Source of the DNA: Elusimicrobiota bacterium
GTDB taxonomy: Bacteria > Elusimicrobiota > Elusimicrobia > Elusimicrobiales > UBA9959
Length of the DNA: 40,916 bases
Direction: 5' to 3'
Assembly (NCBI GenBank): GCA_016207645.1
Contig: JACQPH010000121.1
Location: forward strand, 1 to 40,916
The notes below the pieces were generated by a model. That model did not search any database, was not told the DNA's origin, and saw only the letters and a program-made list of their open reading frames with translations. A program made the position numbers and the translations under genes. Positions 17,974 to 26,858 of this stretch are shown piece by piece. Position 1 is the first letter of the stretch, and every line of letters begins with the position of its first letter.

Positions 17974-20900
17974 CTATACTCCCACCGCTTTCTGTTCCGC
18001 CAGGCCGGCGGCGCGCTTGAGGTCCACGGCTATCAGCTTGCTGACTCCGAGCTCCTCCATGGTGACGCCGTAAAGCGTGTCGGCGGCCTCCATGGTGCGC
18101 TTGTTATGCGTGATGACGATGAACTGCGTGGTCGGGGCGAATTCCCTGATCAGCCGCACGAAGCGCTCCACGTTGGCCTCGTCCAGCGGCGCGTCGGCCT
18201 CGTCCATCACGCAGAAGGGCGAGGGGTTCACGCGGAAGAAGCTGAACAGCAGCGCCAGCGCGGTCAGGGCCTTCTCGCCGCCGGAGAGCTGGGTGATGCT
18301 CACCAGCTTCTTGCCGGGCGGGTGCGCCAGGATCTCCACGCCGGTCTCCAGCAGATCGTCGGGCATGGTCAGGATCAGGTCGGCCTCGCCGCCGTTGAAC
18401 AGCAGGGAGTAGATCTCCTTGAAGTAGACGTGTACCTTGTCGAAGGTGGCCTTGAAGTTCTCGCGGGTGGTGTCGTTGATCCTGTTTATCGCCGAGCGCA
18501 GGTCGGCCTTGGCGCGGTTCAGGTCCTCCACCTGCGAGTTCATGAAGTTGTAGCGCTGGGTCAGGGCCTCGTATTCCTCGGGGGCGGTCATGTTGACGTT
18601 GCCCAGCTCGGCCAGGCGGCGGCGCAGGAACAGCACGCGGTCGTGGTCGGACTGCACTCCGGCGTAGCGCTCTCTGGCCTCGGCGGGGTTGACGCCCCAT
18701 TCGTCGGCCATGCGCTTGGCGGTCTCGTCGGCGCGGGCGGCTATGGTGGCCAGCTCGGTCTCTATCTGCTGGCGTATCCTGTCGTTCTCCGCGGTGAGGG
18801 CGCGGTTGTCGGCCAGGTTGGCGTTCAGCCTGGCGAGCCCGCCGCGCAGCTCGTTCAGCTCGTCCTCGAGGGCCCGGTCCAGGATCTCCTTCTCGGCCAG
18901 GTCGTGCATCAGTTCGGCGAGGCGGGTCCTGGAGGCGGCTATCTCGGCCCCGTACTTCTCCTCGCGGGCGGCCAGCTCGGCGCGGCGCTCCTCGAAATGG
19001 GACCGCTCCTCGGTCAGGGAGGAAAGGTCCCCCTCCGCCCTGGCCAGCTCGGTCCTGATGCCCTCCAGGTTCTGGCGGTAATTGTCCAGGTTGGCCTTGC
19101 GGCCGCCCAGTTCTTCCTTCTGGTGCGCGAAACCCTCGTGCAGGGCGTTCTTCTTCTCCCCGAGAGCGGCCTGTTCGCCCTTCTTGGCCTCGCTGGCGGC
19201 GCCGGCGGCGGCCTTGTCCTCCACCAGGGCGGCGAACTCGGCCTCGGCCTGCCTGATGCCGGCCTCGGCCTTCTCCTGCTCGGCGCGGGACAGGGCCAGG
19301 CTTTCCCTCTTCAGCCGCAGATCGTCCCCGGCGCCGGCGGCCTCGGTCTCGTTCTTGTGAAAATCTATGTTTAGCGCGACGGCCTTTTCCTCGGCTCCGT
19401 CGGCGGCGGCGCGGGCGCCTTCCAACTGCGGCAGCAGCGAAGCCTTTTCGGTCTCGAGGGCGGCGCTTTCCTCGTCCAGCTTCTTGATCTGGTCTTTGAG
19501 GTCGCCCTCCTCTTCCCAGTAGGGCTCGTTGGAGACCACTTCATCCACTCCGCCGGTAACCCAGAAAGAGCCGTACACCGACCCGCCGGAGGCGTAAACT
19601 CCGGACAGCAGGCCCGTGACCAGCGGCTGGTACCGCGGCTCGCAGGCGATCTTCTCCAGCAGGCGCTGCGCTCCGGGAGAGGTCCAGCCTTCCTGGGCCG
19701 GCGCGGCGGGGGCGCGGTCCAGGATAAGGAAGCGGCAGCGGCCCTTGCCGACATGCTTCAGGTAATCTATAGCCTCCTGCGCGGCGGCGGCGGTTTCGCA
19801 GACCACGGAATCCAGGTAGCGGCCCAGCGCGTCGTCCACGGCTACCCGGTCCTCTTTGCGGATAGAAAGCAGGTGCCGCAGCGTGCCCTGCACGCCGGCC
19901 ACTCCGGAATTCAGCACTCCGTTGATGCCCACCCAGTAGGTGTCGTGCTCGCCCTGGGACAGGATGGCCTCCAGGCGGCTCCGGTTCCAGGCTTTCTTCT
20001 CGCGGAGCTCCGACTGGCGGGCGTCTATTTCCGCCAGCCTGGAGGCCAAAGTCTTGGACCGCGTGTCGGCGGCGGCGGCCTTCTCGTTCTCGGCGGCCAG
20101 TCCGGCGCCCAGCGCGGCGGAGCGGTCCTTCAGCCCGGCTAGCCGGGCCTCTATGGCGGCCGCGGCCGAATTTATATCGTTGATGTCCTTCTCCAGCCCG
20201 GCCTTGGCGTCGTTGAAATGTCCGATATTGGAGCCGGTGACGGCTATCTTGTTGGAGAGCTCCATCTCGCGGGCATAGGCCTCGTTCATCTCCCGGGCTA
20301 TATTGTCGGCGGCCTCGTCGGCGGCGCGCTTCTGCTCGGCCACATTGGCCAGCGCCGCCGCGGCGGCTTCGTATTCGGCCTGCAGGGCCGGCAGCCCGCC
20401 CTCGTCGGAGGACAGCTTCGCCCGCAGCTCCTCGATGCGGGGCTTCGTGGCGGCCTGCTTGTCGGAATTGCGCCTCTCGGAACCAGAGAGGTTCTCGCGC
20501 TGGCTGGCTATCTCGGCGAGCATATTGCCGCCGGCCACTATCCGGCCTTCCGACTGCACCTTCTCGGTCTTGACCGCGCCGACGGCTTCTTTCAGGACGC
20601 GCTGGTCCTCGGCTTTCTGGGTGAGGGTGAGGTTGAGCGCGGCTATCTCGCCTTCCAGGCTGGTCATGGCCACGGCGGTCTCGGCCAGCTCTTTCTTCAC
20701 CGGCTCCAGGCGCGCGGCGGCTTCGGCGCCGCGGGCGGCGAAGCCCTCCAGGTCCTTCAGCAGCAGCGCTATCTCCGCGCCGGTCAGCTCTTCTTTGTAT
20801 TTCTGCTGGAGGCGGGCCCTGGCGGCCTCCTTGTCCAGCTTCTTGATCTGCTCGTCCAGCAGGATCATGGAGTCGGCCAGGCGGTTCAGGTCGGCTTCCA

Positions 20901-21450
20901 CCTTTTCCAGCTTGCGGCCGGCCTCGTCGCGCTTGGCCTTGTACTTGGAGACGCCGGCGGCCTCTTCGAACAGCTCGCGGCGCTCCTCGGCGGTGGCGGA
21001 GAGCACGTGCTCCACCTCGCCCTGGTCGATGATGGCGTAGCCTTCCGTGCCTATGCCGGTGTCCAGGAACATCTCGCGGATGTCCTTGAGGCGGCACTGC
21101 ACTTTATTGATGAAATATTCGCTTTCCTCGGAGCGGTAGATCTTGCGGGTGACGGTGACTTCGCTGAAGTCGAGCGGCAGCTTCCGGCTCTCGTTGTCGA
21201 AGGTCATGGCCACTTCGCCCATGTTCAGGGCCTGGCGCCTGGTGGTGCCGGCGAAGATGACGTCCATCATGGACGGCATGCGCAGGGATTTCCAGGACAT
21301 TTCGCCTATGCACCACTTCAGGGAGTCCACCACGTTCGACTTGCCGCAGCCGTTGGGGCCGACTATGCAGGTTATGCCCGGCTTGAGCGGCAGCTTGACC
21401 TTGTTGGCGAAAGATTTAAAACCGTAGATCTCGAGCTCTTTGAGGTACAT
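17974..21450 (-). CDS. smc: Chromosome segregation protein SMC
   Basis: SMC is the coiled-coil ATPase of the bacterial condensin that organises and segregates the chromosome. The 1158-residue protein has the Walker A GPNGCGKS at 31-38. Long coiled coils (about 165-500 and 670-1000) flank a hinge around 510-640 (YWVGINGVLNSGVAGVQGTL). At the C-terminus are the ABC signature LSGGEKALTALALLFSF and the Walker B VMDEADAPLDEANV. A GGGGAT site precedes the ATG. No scpA or scpB is in the window. It heads a run with the metallophosphoesterase and response-regulator genes. Confidence 0.95.
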   Translation of the reverse strand: MYLKELEIYGFKSFANKVKLPLKPGITCIVGPNGCGKSNVVDSLKWCIGEMSWKSLRMPSMMDVIFAGTTRRQALNMGEVAMTFDNESRKLPLDFSEVTVTRKIYRSEESEYFINKVQCRLKDIREMFLDTGIGTEGYAIIDQGEVEHVLSATAEERRELFEEAAGVSKYKAKRDEAGRKLEKVEADLNRLADSMILLDEQIKKLDKEAARARLQQKYKEELTGAEIALLLKDLEGFAARGAEAAARLEPVKKELAETAVAMTSLEGEIAALNLTLTQKAEDQRVLKEAVGAVKTEKVQSEGRIVAGGNMLAEIASQRENLSGSERRNSDKQAATKPRIEELRAKLSSDEGGLPALQAEYEAAAAALANVAEQKRAADEAADNIAREMNEAYAREMELSNKIAVTGSNIGHFNDAKAGLEKDINDINSAAAAIEARLAGLKDRSAALGAGLAAENEKAAAADTRSKTLASRLAEIDARQSELREKKAWNRSRLEAILSQGEHDTYWVGINGVLNSGVAGVQGTLRHLLSIRKEDRVAVDDALGRYLDSVVCETAAAAQEAIDYLKHVGKGRCRFLILDRAPAAPAQEGWTSPGAQRLLEKIACEPRYQPLVTGLLSGVYASGGSVYGSFWVTGGVDEVVSNEPYWEEEGDLKDQIKKLDEESAALETEKASLLPQLEGARAAADGAEEKAVALNIDFHKNETEAAGAGDDLRLKRESLALSRAEQEKAEAGIRQAEAEFAALVEDKAAAGAASEAKKGEQAALGEKKNALHEGFAHQKEELGGRKANLDNYRQNLEGIRTELARAEGDLSSLTEERSHFEERRAELAAREEKYGAEIAASRTRLAELMHDLAEKEILDRALEDELNELRGGLARLNANLADNRALTAENDRIRQQIETELATIAARADETAKRMADEWGVNPAEARERYAGVQSDHDRVLFLRRRLAELGNVNMTAPEEYEALTQRYNFMNSQVEDLNRAKADLRSAINRINDTTRENFKATFDKVHVYFKEIYSLLFNGGEADLILTMPDDLLETGVEILAHPPGKKLVSITQLSGGEKALTALALLFSFFRVNPSPFCVMDEADAPLDEANVERFVRLIREFAPTTQFIVITHNKRTMEAADTLYGVTMEELGVSKLIAVDLKRAAGLAEQKAVGV

Positions 21451-21513
21451 TGGGATCCCCTGGGAGAATAAATAGAATACAGGCCGCCCGCTGCGCGGGC
21501 AGGCCGGACAGTA

Positions 21514-21519
21514 ATTATA
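21514..21519 (-). promoter_or_regulatory. Possible -10 box of the smc promoter
   Basis: TATAAT is present on the minus strand, with GATACA 18 bases upstream as a poor -35. It would start a ~57-base leader ahead of smc. A hairpin GCCCGC-TGC-GCGGGC (21486-21500) lies in that leader. Confidence 0.4.
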
Positions 21520-21542
21520 TAAATAAAAGGACCGGGCTGTAT

Positions 21543-22745
21543 CTAATACGACAACTGGTAAGCTATGCCGAAGCTCTTGCCGGTGTAATTATAGGGCAGG
21601 TACTTCTCGAACTTATTGTTCGAATCCGCCACTATAAAAGAGCCGAACAGGCGCACCATCGCCACTTCGTTGATCCGCTTGCGGATGGAAGCCGTCAGCG
21701 TGGTCATGGTGTTGACCTGTTTGGCGCTCGTAAAGTTATTATCGGTATCGCGCGCCGAGCGCTTGTCGTAGGCGCGCCGCTGCAGGCCGAGGGCGCCGCC
21801 CACCGCCCATTTGCCGGTGATGTTCAGGTCCAGCGGCACGCTGAGCGCCAGCTCCTTGAAGTCGTAGTATTTCTCCCCGAACTGCGGGCTGGTATCGCCC
21901 AGGAACTTGTACAGCATGAAGTTCTGGTTCGAGGAATGCATGGTATACGAGACCATCGGGGACAGCTCGAAGATCCACAGGCTGTGGTGGAAGCCGAAAT
22001 CCAGCGCCGTGTCCGAGTCCCGCTGCTTGTCGTCCCCGTAGACGCCGGTATTCGCCACCACCCGCTGGTTCTTGTAATTCTGCACGGTATAGGTCAGCCC
22101 GGCGAAGAACCGGTTCCAGCTCGGGCGCAGGCTTATCTGGCCCATGGCCTGGTCCTGCAGGCCGCCCGAGGTCTCGGCCGTATTGCCGGCGTTCTGGAAT
22201 TCGCGCAGCAGGTCGGTGTAGTTCGGGAACTTCACGTTCCTGAACAGGTACTGCACCGTGACGTAGCCGTTCTTCTCCTCGTTGAAGGTGTAGTCGGCCG
22301 CCAGCTGGCCGCCGAAGGAGTTCATGTTGTAGAGGCCGTTCTTCCAGACCTCGTTGGCGCCGGTGCGGCGGTATTCCCTGTTGAGCGACAGGCCCGGGCG
22401 TATCCGGATGCGGTCCGTGAGGACGCGGCGGTACTCTATGTTGAAGCCGTGCGACATGGACCTGTCTGTGAACTGCTTGGAGTCCTGCGGCGTGAAGCCC
22501 TGGCCGGAATAGTTGAAGTTGTACAGGCCGAACAGGTGGTCCTTCCGCGTGGCCTTGGCCAGCAGGCCGACCTGGGTGTTCATATTGCCGCCGCTGAAGA
22601 TATTGCCTTCGGAGGGCAGGAAAGCCGCCTCGGAAAGGGTCATGTCGAAGAAGGGCGTGAAGATCCTGGAATCCTCCGCCGAAGCGGCGCACAGCCTGCC
22701 GGCCAGGCCCGCCGCTATTAAAGCGCTGAGAAATATTTTTTTCAT
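21543..22745 (-). CDS. Predicted outer-membrane beta-barrel protein
   Basis: This 400-residue protein has a signal peptide (MKKIFLSALIAAGLAGRLCAASA). The rest is alternating hydrophobic/polar strands rich in Tyr, Phe and Arg (for example SHGFNIEYRRVL, GYVTVQYLFRNVKF, AMVRLFGSFIVAD), ending in an aromatic residue (GIAYQLSY). This is typical of an outer-membrane barrel of roughly 16 or more strands. The overall look recalls the MtrB/PioB class of large barrels, but no CxxC or other specific motif supports that, so no function is assigned. It is the third gene of a FecR-barrel-barrel operon, 12 bases after the preceding gene; GGGA precedes the ATG. Confidence 0.75.
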   Translation of the reverse strand: MKKIFLSALIAAGLAGRLCAASAEDSRIFTPFFDMTLSEAAFLPSEGNIFSGGNMNTQVGLLAKATRKDHLFGLYNFNYSGQGFTPQDSKQFTDRSMSHGFNIEYRRVLTDRIRIRPGLSLNREYRRTGANEVWKNGLYNMNSFGGQLAADYTFNEEKNGYVTVQYLFRNVKFPNYTDLLREFQNAGNTAETSGGLQDQAMGQISLRPSWNRFFAGLTYTVQNYKNQRVVANTGVYGDDKQRDSDTALDFGFHHSLWIFELSPMVSYTMHSSNQNFMLYKFLGDTSPQFGEKYYDFKELALSVPLDLNITGKWAVGGALGLQRRAYDKRSARDTDNNFTSAKQVNTMTTLTASIRKRINEVAMVRLFGSFIVADSNNKFEKYLPYNYTGKSFGIAYQLSY

Positions 22746-22757
22746 CGTTTTTATCCC

Positions 22758-23501
22758 TTAAAAGTTGAGGTGGAAGTTCCAGACCGGGTGCACCACCAGC
22801 ACGCCCTCCGGGTAGATATTCAGGCCCAGTTCGAAGTATTTCCCGTACCAGCTCACCTTGCTGGAGAAGGTCTGGGTCTTCAGGCCGTAGTTGAGCTGTA
22901 TGCTCCACAGCTTGCCCACGCTCCTGGGGGTTTCTATGCCGGCTATGAAGAAATCGTCCTTGAAGCCGGTGTCGAAGCTGCTGACGGTGGCGCCCAGCAG
23001 CTCCGGCTCCTCGCCGGGCTTGAACTTCAGTTTGGCGCCCAGCTTGCTGCGCTTGTAGCCCCAGAAGGTGCGCACGCGCGGGCTGACCGAGGTGCTCATG
23101 ATGGCGCCCAGGTAGTAGCCGCCGAACTTGGCGCTGTCTATGGTCTCCGAGTCCCTGGTGGCCATCTTCGCGGCCAGCATGTCCCAGTAGCCGCCTACCA
23201 GGTCCAGCTGCGGCACGCCGGGGGCGATGCGGCCCTCGCCGTGCAGCCGGTACTTGCCGGAGAAGTTGGTGTAGGTGACCGGGATGAGCGTGGGGAACAG
23301 GCCCATCTGGAAACCGAAACGCTTGCCCGGCGGCAGCGGGGTGGTGGCTTCCAGGTCCTGCTGGAAGTCGTAGAAGAAGCCGGCCGGGTTGGCTATGATC
23401 TCGCCGGCTATCTGCATCCCCTTGGATTCCCAGTCCACGGAAGCGGAAGCGGGGCTTTTCGCCAGGAAAAGCGCCAGAGCTATCAATATCAGCCTTTTCA
23501 T
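22758..23501 (-). CDS. Predicted outer-membrane protein, second gene of FecR operon
   Basis: The protein has about 247 residues with a signal peptide MKRLILIALALFLAKSPASA. The mature part has amphipathic strands (for example YFELGLNIYPEGVLVVHPVWNFHLNF) and ends in Phe, the usual barrel-assembly signal. No family is recognised. The start at 23501 is chosen because GGGA lies 6 bases upstream. An alternative ATG at 23513 begins one base after the upstream stop and would add four residues. Position between a FecR-domain gene and a larger barrel gene suggests the three products work together at the outer membrane. Confidence 0.72.
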   Translation of the reverse strand: MKRLILIALALFLAKSPASASVDWESKGMQIAGEIIANPAGFFYDFQQDLEATTPLPPGKRFGFQMGLFPTLIPVTYTNFSGKYRLHGEGRIAPGVPQLDLVGGYWDMLAAKMATRDSETIDSAKFGGYYLGAIMSTSVSPRVRTFWGYKRSKLGAKLKFKPGEEPELLGATVSSFDTGFKDDFFIAGIETPRSVGKLWSIQLNYGLKTQTFSSKVSWYGKYFELGLNIYPEGVLVVHPVWNFHLNF

Positions 23502-23514
23502 TTTTTGTCCCATT

Positions 23515-25350
23515 TTAATCGCCGAGATTCGTAATAGCGGGCAGCATACGCTGCACCGCGGCCACCATCAGGTCGGGAATGAAGACTATGTCTATATTGC
23601 GTCCCCCGCCCAGGTGGTCGGCGGCGAGGATGTCGCCGTAAGCGGCCGCGTTGCTGGAAAGCGCCGCCGCGCTGTCGTTCTGCGACTGTTTGACGTAGAC
23701 GATGGTCTGCACCCCCAGGCCCTTGAGCAGCGTGAAGGGGTCCTGCGAGGAGCTGGTGATAGAGTCGGCGCTCTTTATCTCGCCGCCATTGCCTATCACG
23801 TAGTTCTCGCGGGCGTACCACATTACCCCGTTGGAGGTATTGTTGCCCAGGGCGTAGGGATCGGCCTGGAACTGCAGCAGCGGGGCGCCGCCGCCGTCCA
23901 GGTCGTAAGAATAGCCCTTGCCGGAATTGGAGGTCCGGGTCAGCCGCATGCCCCAGTCCACGTTCGAGCCGGCCCCGACGTTATCCATGTTCTCGAAGTT
24001 CCCTGTCACCGGGTTAAGGTACTGCAGGTCTCCGGCCGAAGTATCGGCGCCGCCGGCTATCGTAGGATCCTTTATTTTAAGCCTGGAAACAGCGTTGAAC
24101 ATATCCTGCGCCGTCTGGCCGGTGCCGGCCGCGCCGATATCCTTGAGCACGCCTGTCATCATCGTGTGTTTATCATTGGCGTCCGTGGCTGCCCAGGTCC
24201 TGCCGGGAGCGTAGACGGACAGATTGTCCACCAGCTCGTCGCGGGCGGCATCGTAGCGGTAGCCCTCGGCCACGAAGAAGATCCCGTCCGCGGCCGCGTT
24301 GGTCCTGTTGGCCAGGATGAAAGAGGCGTAGGTCGGGTTGATATCGTTGCTGTTGAAGAAAGACGGCCACTCCTCGATGCGGGCCGGCAGGTCCCGGTTG
24401 AAGCCCATGCTCATCTGCGCCAGGTCGAGGCGGTTGGCCACGGCGCCGCCGTTATAGGCGAAACCGTTCGCCGCCTGGGAATAGTTGTTATAGGTAGGCC
24501 GCTTCACCAGGTTCATGAACTGTATGGTCCTGCCGTCCGGGCGCACCATGCGCTGGTCCACGCGCACCACGTTGCCGTGCACGTCGCCCATCGTGCGGCC
24601 GGCTTCCAGGTCCGACTCCTTAACCACGTTGAGGAAGCTTTTCACGGAGTCCTCCGCGTTGTTGGTGGCGCGGGCGAAATCCTTGATCTGCGCCCTGTCG
24701 GTCTCCTTCTGGCGCAGTTCGGCGAGGCGCTCGTCCGGCTTCAGGCCGGGGTTCCAGTTCTCCATGGCGTCCCGCTCGGTCTTGGCGGTGAGCAGCACGG
24801 GCACGGCGGCCTTGCCGCTTTCGGCGCTGCTGAGGCCCTGCCCCTGCGGGATATTGAACTCGGCGCCGCCCTTCTGCGGCGGCACCGCGAATTTCAGCTT
24901 CACCTCGCCGAAGAGCACCTGCAGGTCCATCTTCCCGTCCTCGGTGGAGCCCATGGTGAACTCGGTGCCGCGCACGGCGCAGATGGCCGTCGGATTGCGC
25001 ACCTCGAATTTTTCCTTCCGCAGCAGATGCGGGACGCGCACCTTGATCTTGCCGAACACCAGCATCAGGCGCGAAGCGAGGGTCTGGCGCTGTTCTATCT
25101 CCAGCGTGGTGGATTTCCTGAACCACACCTTGCTCTTGTTCGGCAGCAGCAGCACGGCCCCGCCCTTGACCCCGGTGCGGAGCGCGCCGCCCTCGGCTAT
25201 CTCCATGCCTTCCTTGGCGGGGATCCAGATGCCCTCGCGGGTGGGGCGGACCTCCACCTCCCCGCTCATGGAGAGCACCTTGGCTTCGTCCGCCAGGAGC
25301 AGGCCCGGCAGCGCTATAAAAAGCAGCAGCGAAAGAATATTTGTCCTCAT
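23515..25350 (-). CDS. FecR-domain protein with large unknown C-terminal region
   Basis: This 611-residue exported protein has the signal peptide MRTNILSLLLFIALPGLLLA. A FecR domain spans about 25-160: it opens VLSMSGEVEVRP, continues GGALRTGVKGGAVLLLP, and includes the typical TAICAVRGTEFTM. Unlike classical FecR it has no N-terminal cytoplasmic region and no TM anti-sigma segment, so it is a periplasmic or surface protein. The remaining ~450 residues match nothing I recognise. They contain repeated Asn/Asp-rich turns and a predicted barrel-free alpha/beta composition. It heads an operon with two predicted outer-membrane proteins and has a strong promoter whose start lies at its ATG. Confidence 0.78.
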   Translation of the reverse strand: MRTNILSLLLFIALPGLLLADEAKVLSMSGEVEVRPTREGIWIPAKEGMEIAEGGALRTGVKGGAVLLLPNKSKVWFRKSTTLEIEQRQTLASRLMLVFGKIKVRVPHLLRKEKFEVRNPTAICAVRGTEFTMGSTEDGKMDLQVLFGEVKLKFAVPPQKGGAEFNIPQGQGLSSAESGKAAVPVLLTAKTERDAMENWNPGLKPDERLAELRQKETDRAQIKDFARATNNAEDSVKSFLNVVKESDLEAGRTMGDVHGNVVRVDQRMVRPDGRTIQFMNLVKRPTYNNYSQAANGFAYNGGAVANRLDLAQMSMGFNRDLPARIEEWPSFFNSNDINPTYASFILANRTNAAADGIFFVAEGYRYDAARDELVDNLSVYAPGRTWAATDANDKHTMMTGVLKDIGAAGTGQTAQDMFNAVSRLKIKDPTIAGGADTSAGDLQYLNPVTGNFENMDNVGAGSNVDWGMRLTRTSNSGKGYSYDLDGGGAPLLQFQADPYALGNNTSNGVMWYARENYVIGNGGEIKSADSITSSSQDPFTLLKGLGVQTIVYVKQSQNDSAAALSSNAAAYGDILAADHLGGGRNIDIVFIPDLMVAAVQRMLPAITNLGD

Positions 25351-25356
25351 AGGGAG

Positions 25357-25385
25357 AGTCTATTAGAAAATCCGCCTTGTGTCAA
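25357..25385 (-). promoter_or_regulatory. Sigma70-type promoter of the FecR operon
   Basis: On the minus strand TTGACA (25385-25380), a 17-base spacer and TAGACT (25362-25357) are seen, with only six bases (CTCCCT) before the ATG at 25350. The predicted transcription start coincides with the start codon, so the mRNA may be leaderless. No ribosome site is present. The rest of the divergent gap to 25580 holds a hairpin (CCTGAAAA/TTTTCAGG, 25533-25554) and the MltA ribosome site; no further gene is seen. Confidence 0.75.
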
Positions 25386-25580
25386 CATGTCTTTTTTGGG
25401 ATAATTAGAAATCGGGAAGGGCTTTTTCCCTATGAAAAGACCGCTTCTGTAACCGCGGTTAAATGTAAAAGAGGTCACTTAAGGGACCGGACAGCGTGCC
25501 CCATACGCTATAGCGGCCCCGGCGGGCCGGGCCCTGAAAAGGCCGGTTTTCAGGCTTTAATAAGGTACGGGAGATACATA

Positions 25581-26858
25581 ATGAAGAAGTTAACCTTGGT
25601 TATATTCGCTCTGACCCTGGCGGGCTGCGCCACCGGCCCTATGAAGCCCGAAACCGCGGTCTGCCCCCCCTGCCCCGTTCTCCCGGTAGTACCGGCCGTG
25701 GCGGTTTCCACCAGGGCCCCGGAAGCGGCGCCCATGTTCTCCCCGGCCGCCGGGGACCTGCCCGTTTTCGAGGATATGGACGACCTGAAGCCCCTTCTGA
25801 AGGCCGCCCTGCTCAACCGCGCTTATTTCCAGGGCCTCAAGAGCGGCGTTCCCCCTTACACCTTCGGCAGCCGCAAAATAACCCCCAAGGAACTGGCCGG
25901 ATCCAACGAGGAATTCATAAAGATACTGGAGTCGTCCCCTACCGCGCAGGATCTCGACCGCCTGGTGAAGGAAAGGTTCGATATTTACCAGCTGGCCGGG
26001 CGGGATTCCACCGGCACGGTGGTCTTCAGCTCCTATTACGAACCTACGCTGGAGGCCAGCCTTACGAGAACGGCTGAATATAAATACCCTATCTACGCCA
26101 AGCCGGAAGACCTGCTCACCATCAACCTTGAGGACTTCAACGAGAAGTTCAAGGGCGAAAAGCTGACCGGCCGCCTCAGGGAAGGGGCCATTATCCCCTA
26201 TATAGACCGCGAGCAGATAGATTTCGAAGGCGCCCTGGACGGCAAGGGCCTGGAGCTGGCCTGGTTCAGGGACCGCGCGGACATCATGGACCTGCATATA
26301 GAGGGCTCCGGCCGCCTGGCGCTGCCGGACGGGCGGCAGATAAAGGCCAATTTCGCCTCCACCAACAGCCTGAAGTTCAAGGGCTGGCTGAGCGCTTTGG
26401 TGGAAGTCGGCGCTATGCCGCGCGAGGGCATCAGCCATGAAAAAGGCAAGCAGTACCTGCTGGACCACCCTGACCAGGAGCGGAAGATAATGAGCGCCAA
26501 CCGCCGCTACACTTTCTTCAAGCTGAAAACGGACGGGGACCCGGAAGAAGGCCCGGCGGGCACTTACGGCCTGCCGCTCACCGGCTGGCGCTCCATAGCC
26601 ATAGACAATAACCTGGTGCCGCTGGGCGCCCTCGCTTTCCTGCGCACTACCATGCCCGACGTGGACGCGGAAGGGAATCTGCTGGGCCGCAGGCGGGACA
26701 GCCGCTTCGTTTTCTGCCAGGATACGGGCGGCGCCATCAAAGGCCCCGGCCGGGTGGACTTCTTCGCCGGCAACGGCAGGAAAGCCCGCACCTTCGCCTT
26801 CAAACTCTGGGACCCCGGCACGCTGCATCTGCTGGTGCTGAAAGAGAGCAAGCAATGA
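25581..26858 (+). CDS. mltA: Membrane-bound lytic murein transglycosylase A (lipoprotein)
   Basis: MltA cuts the glycan strands of peptidoglycan and leaves 1,6-anhydroMurNAc ends. The 425-residue protein is a lipoprotein: the lipobox LAGC puts the lipidated Cys at residue 16, after MKKLTLVIFALT. A Pro-rich linker follows, then the MltA core with FSSYYEPTLEAS, LHIEGSGRLALPDG and the catalytic 3D-type end FCQDTGGAIKGPGRVDFFAG. The two conserved aspartates are near residues 381 and 393, the first matching the catalytic acid. The start at 25581 is supported by GGGAG and the lipobox; a longer frame to 25377 is not. Its stop overlaps the next gene as ATGA. Confidence 0.92.
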   Translation: MKKLTLVIFALTLAGCATGPMKPETAVCPPCPVLPVVPAVAVSTRAPEAAPMFSPAAGDLPVFEDMDDLKPLLKAALLNRAYFQGLKSGVPPYTFGSRKITPKELAGSNEEFIKILESSPTAQDLDRLVKERFDIYQLAGRDSTGTVVFSSYYEPTLEASLTRTAEYKYPIYAKPEDLLTINLEDFNEKFKGEKLTGRLREGAIIPYIDREQIDFEGALDGKGLELAWFRDRADIMDLHIEGSGRLALPDGRQIKANFASTNSLKFKGWLSALVEVGAMPREGISHEKGKQYLLDHPDQERKIMSANRRYTFFKLKTDGDPEEGPAGTYGLPLTGWRSIAIDNNLVPLGALAFLRTTMPDVDAEGNLLGRRRDSRFVFCQDTGGAIKGPGRVDFFAGNGRKARTFAFKLWDPGTLHLLVLKESKQ

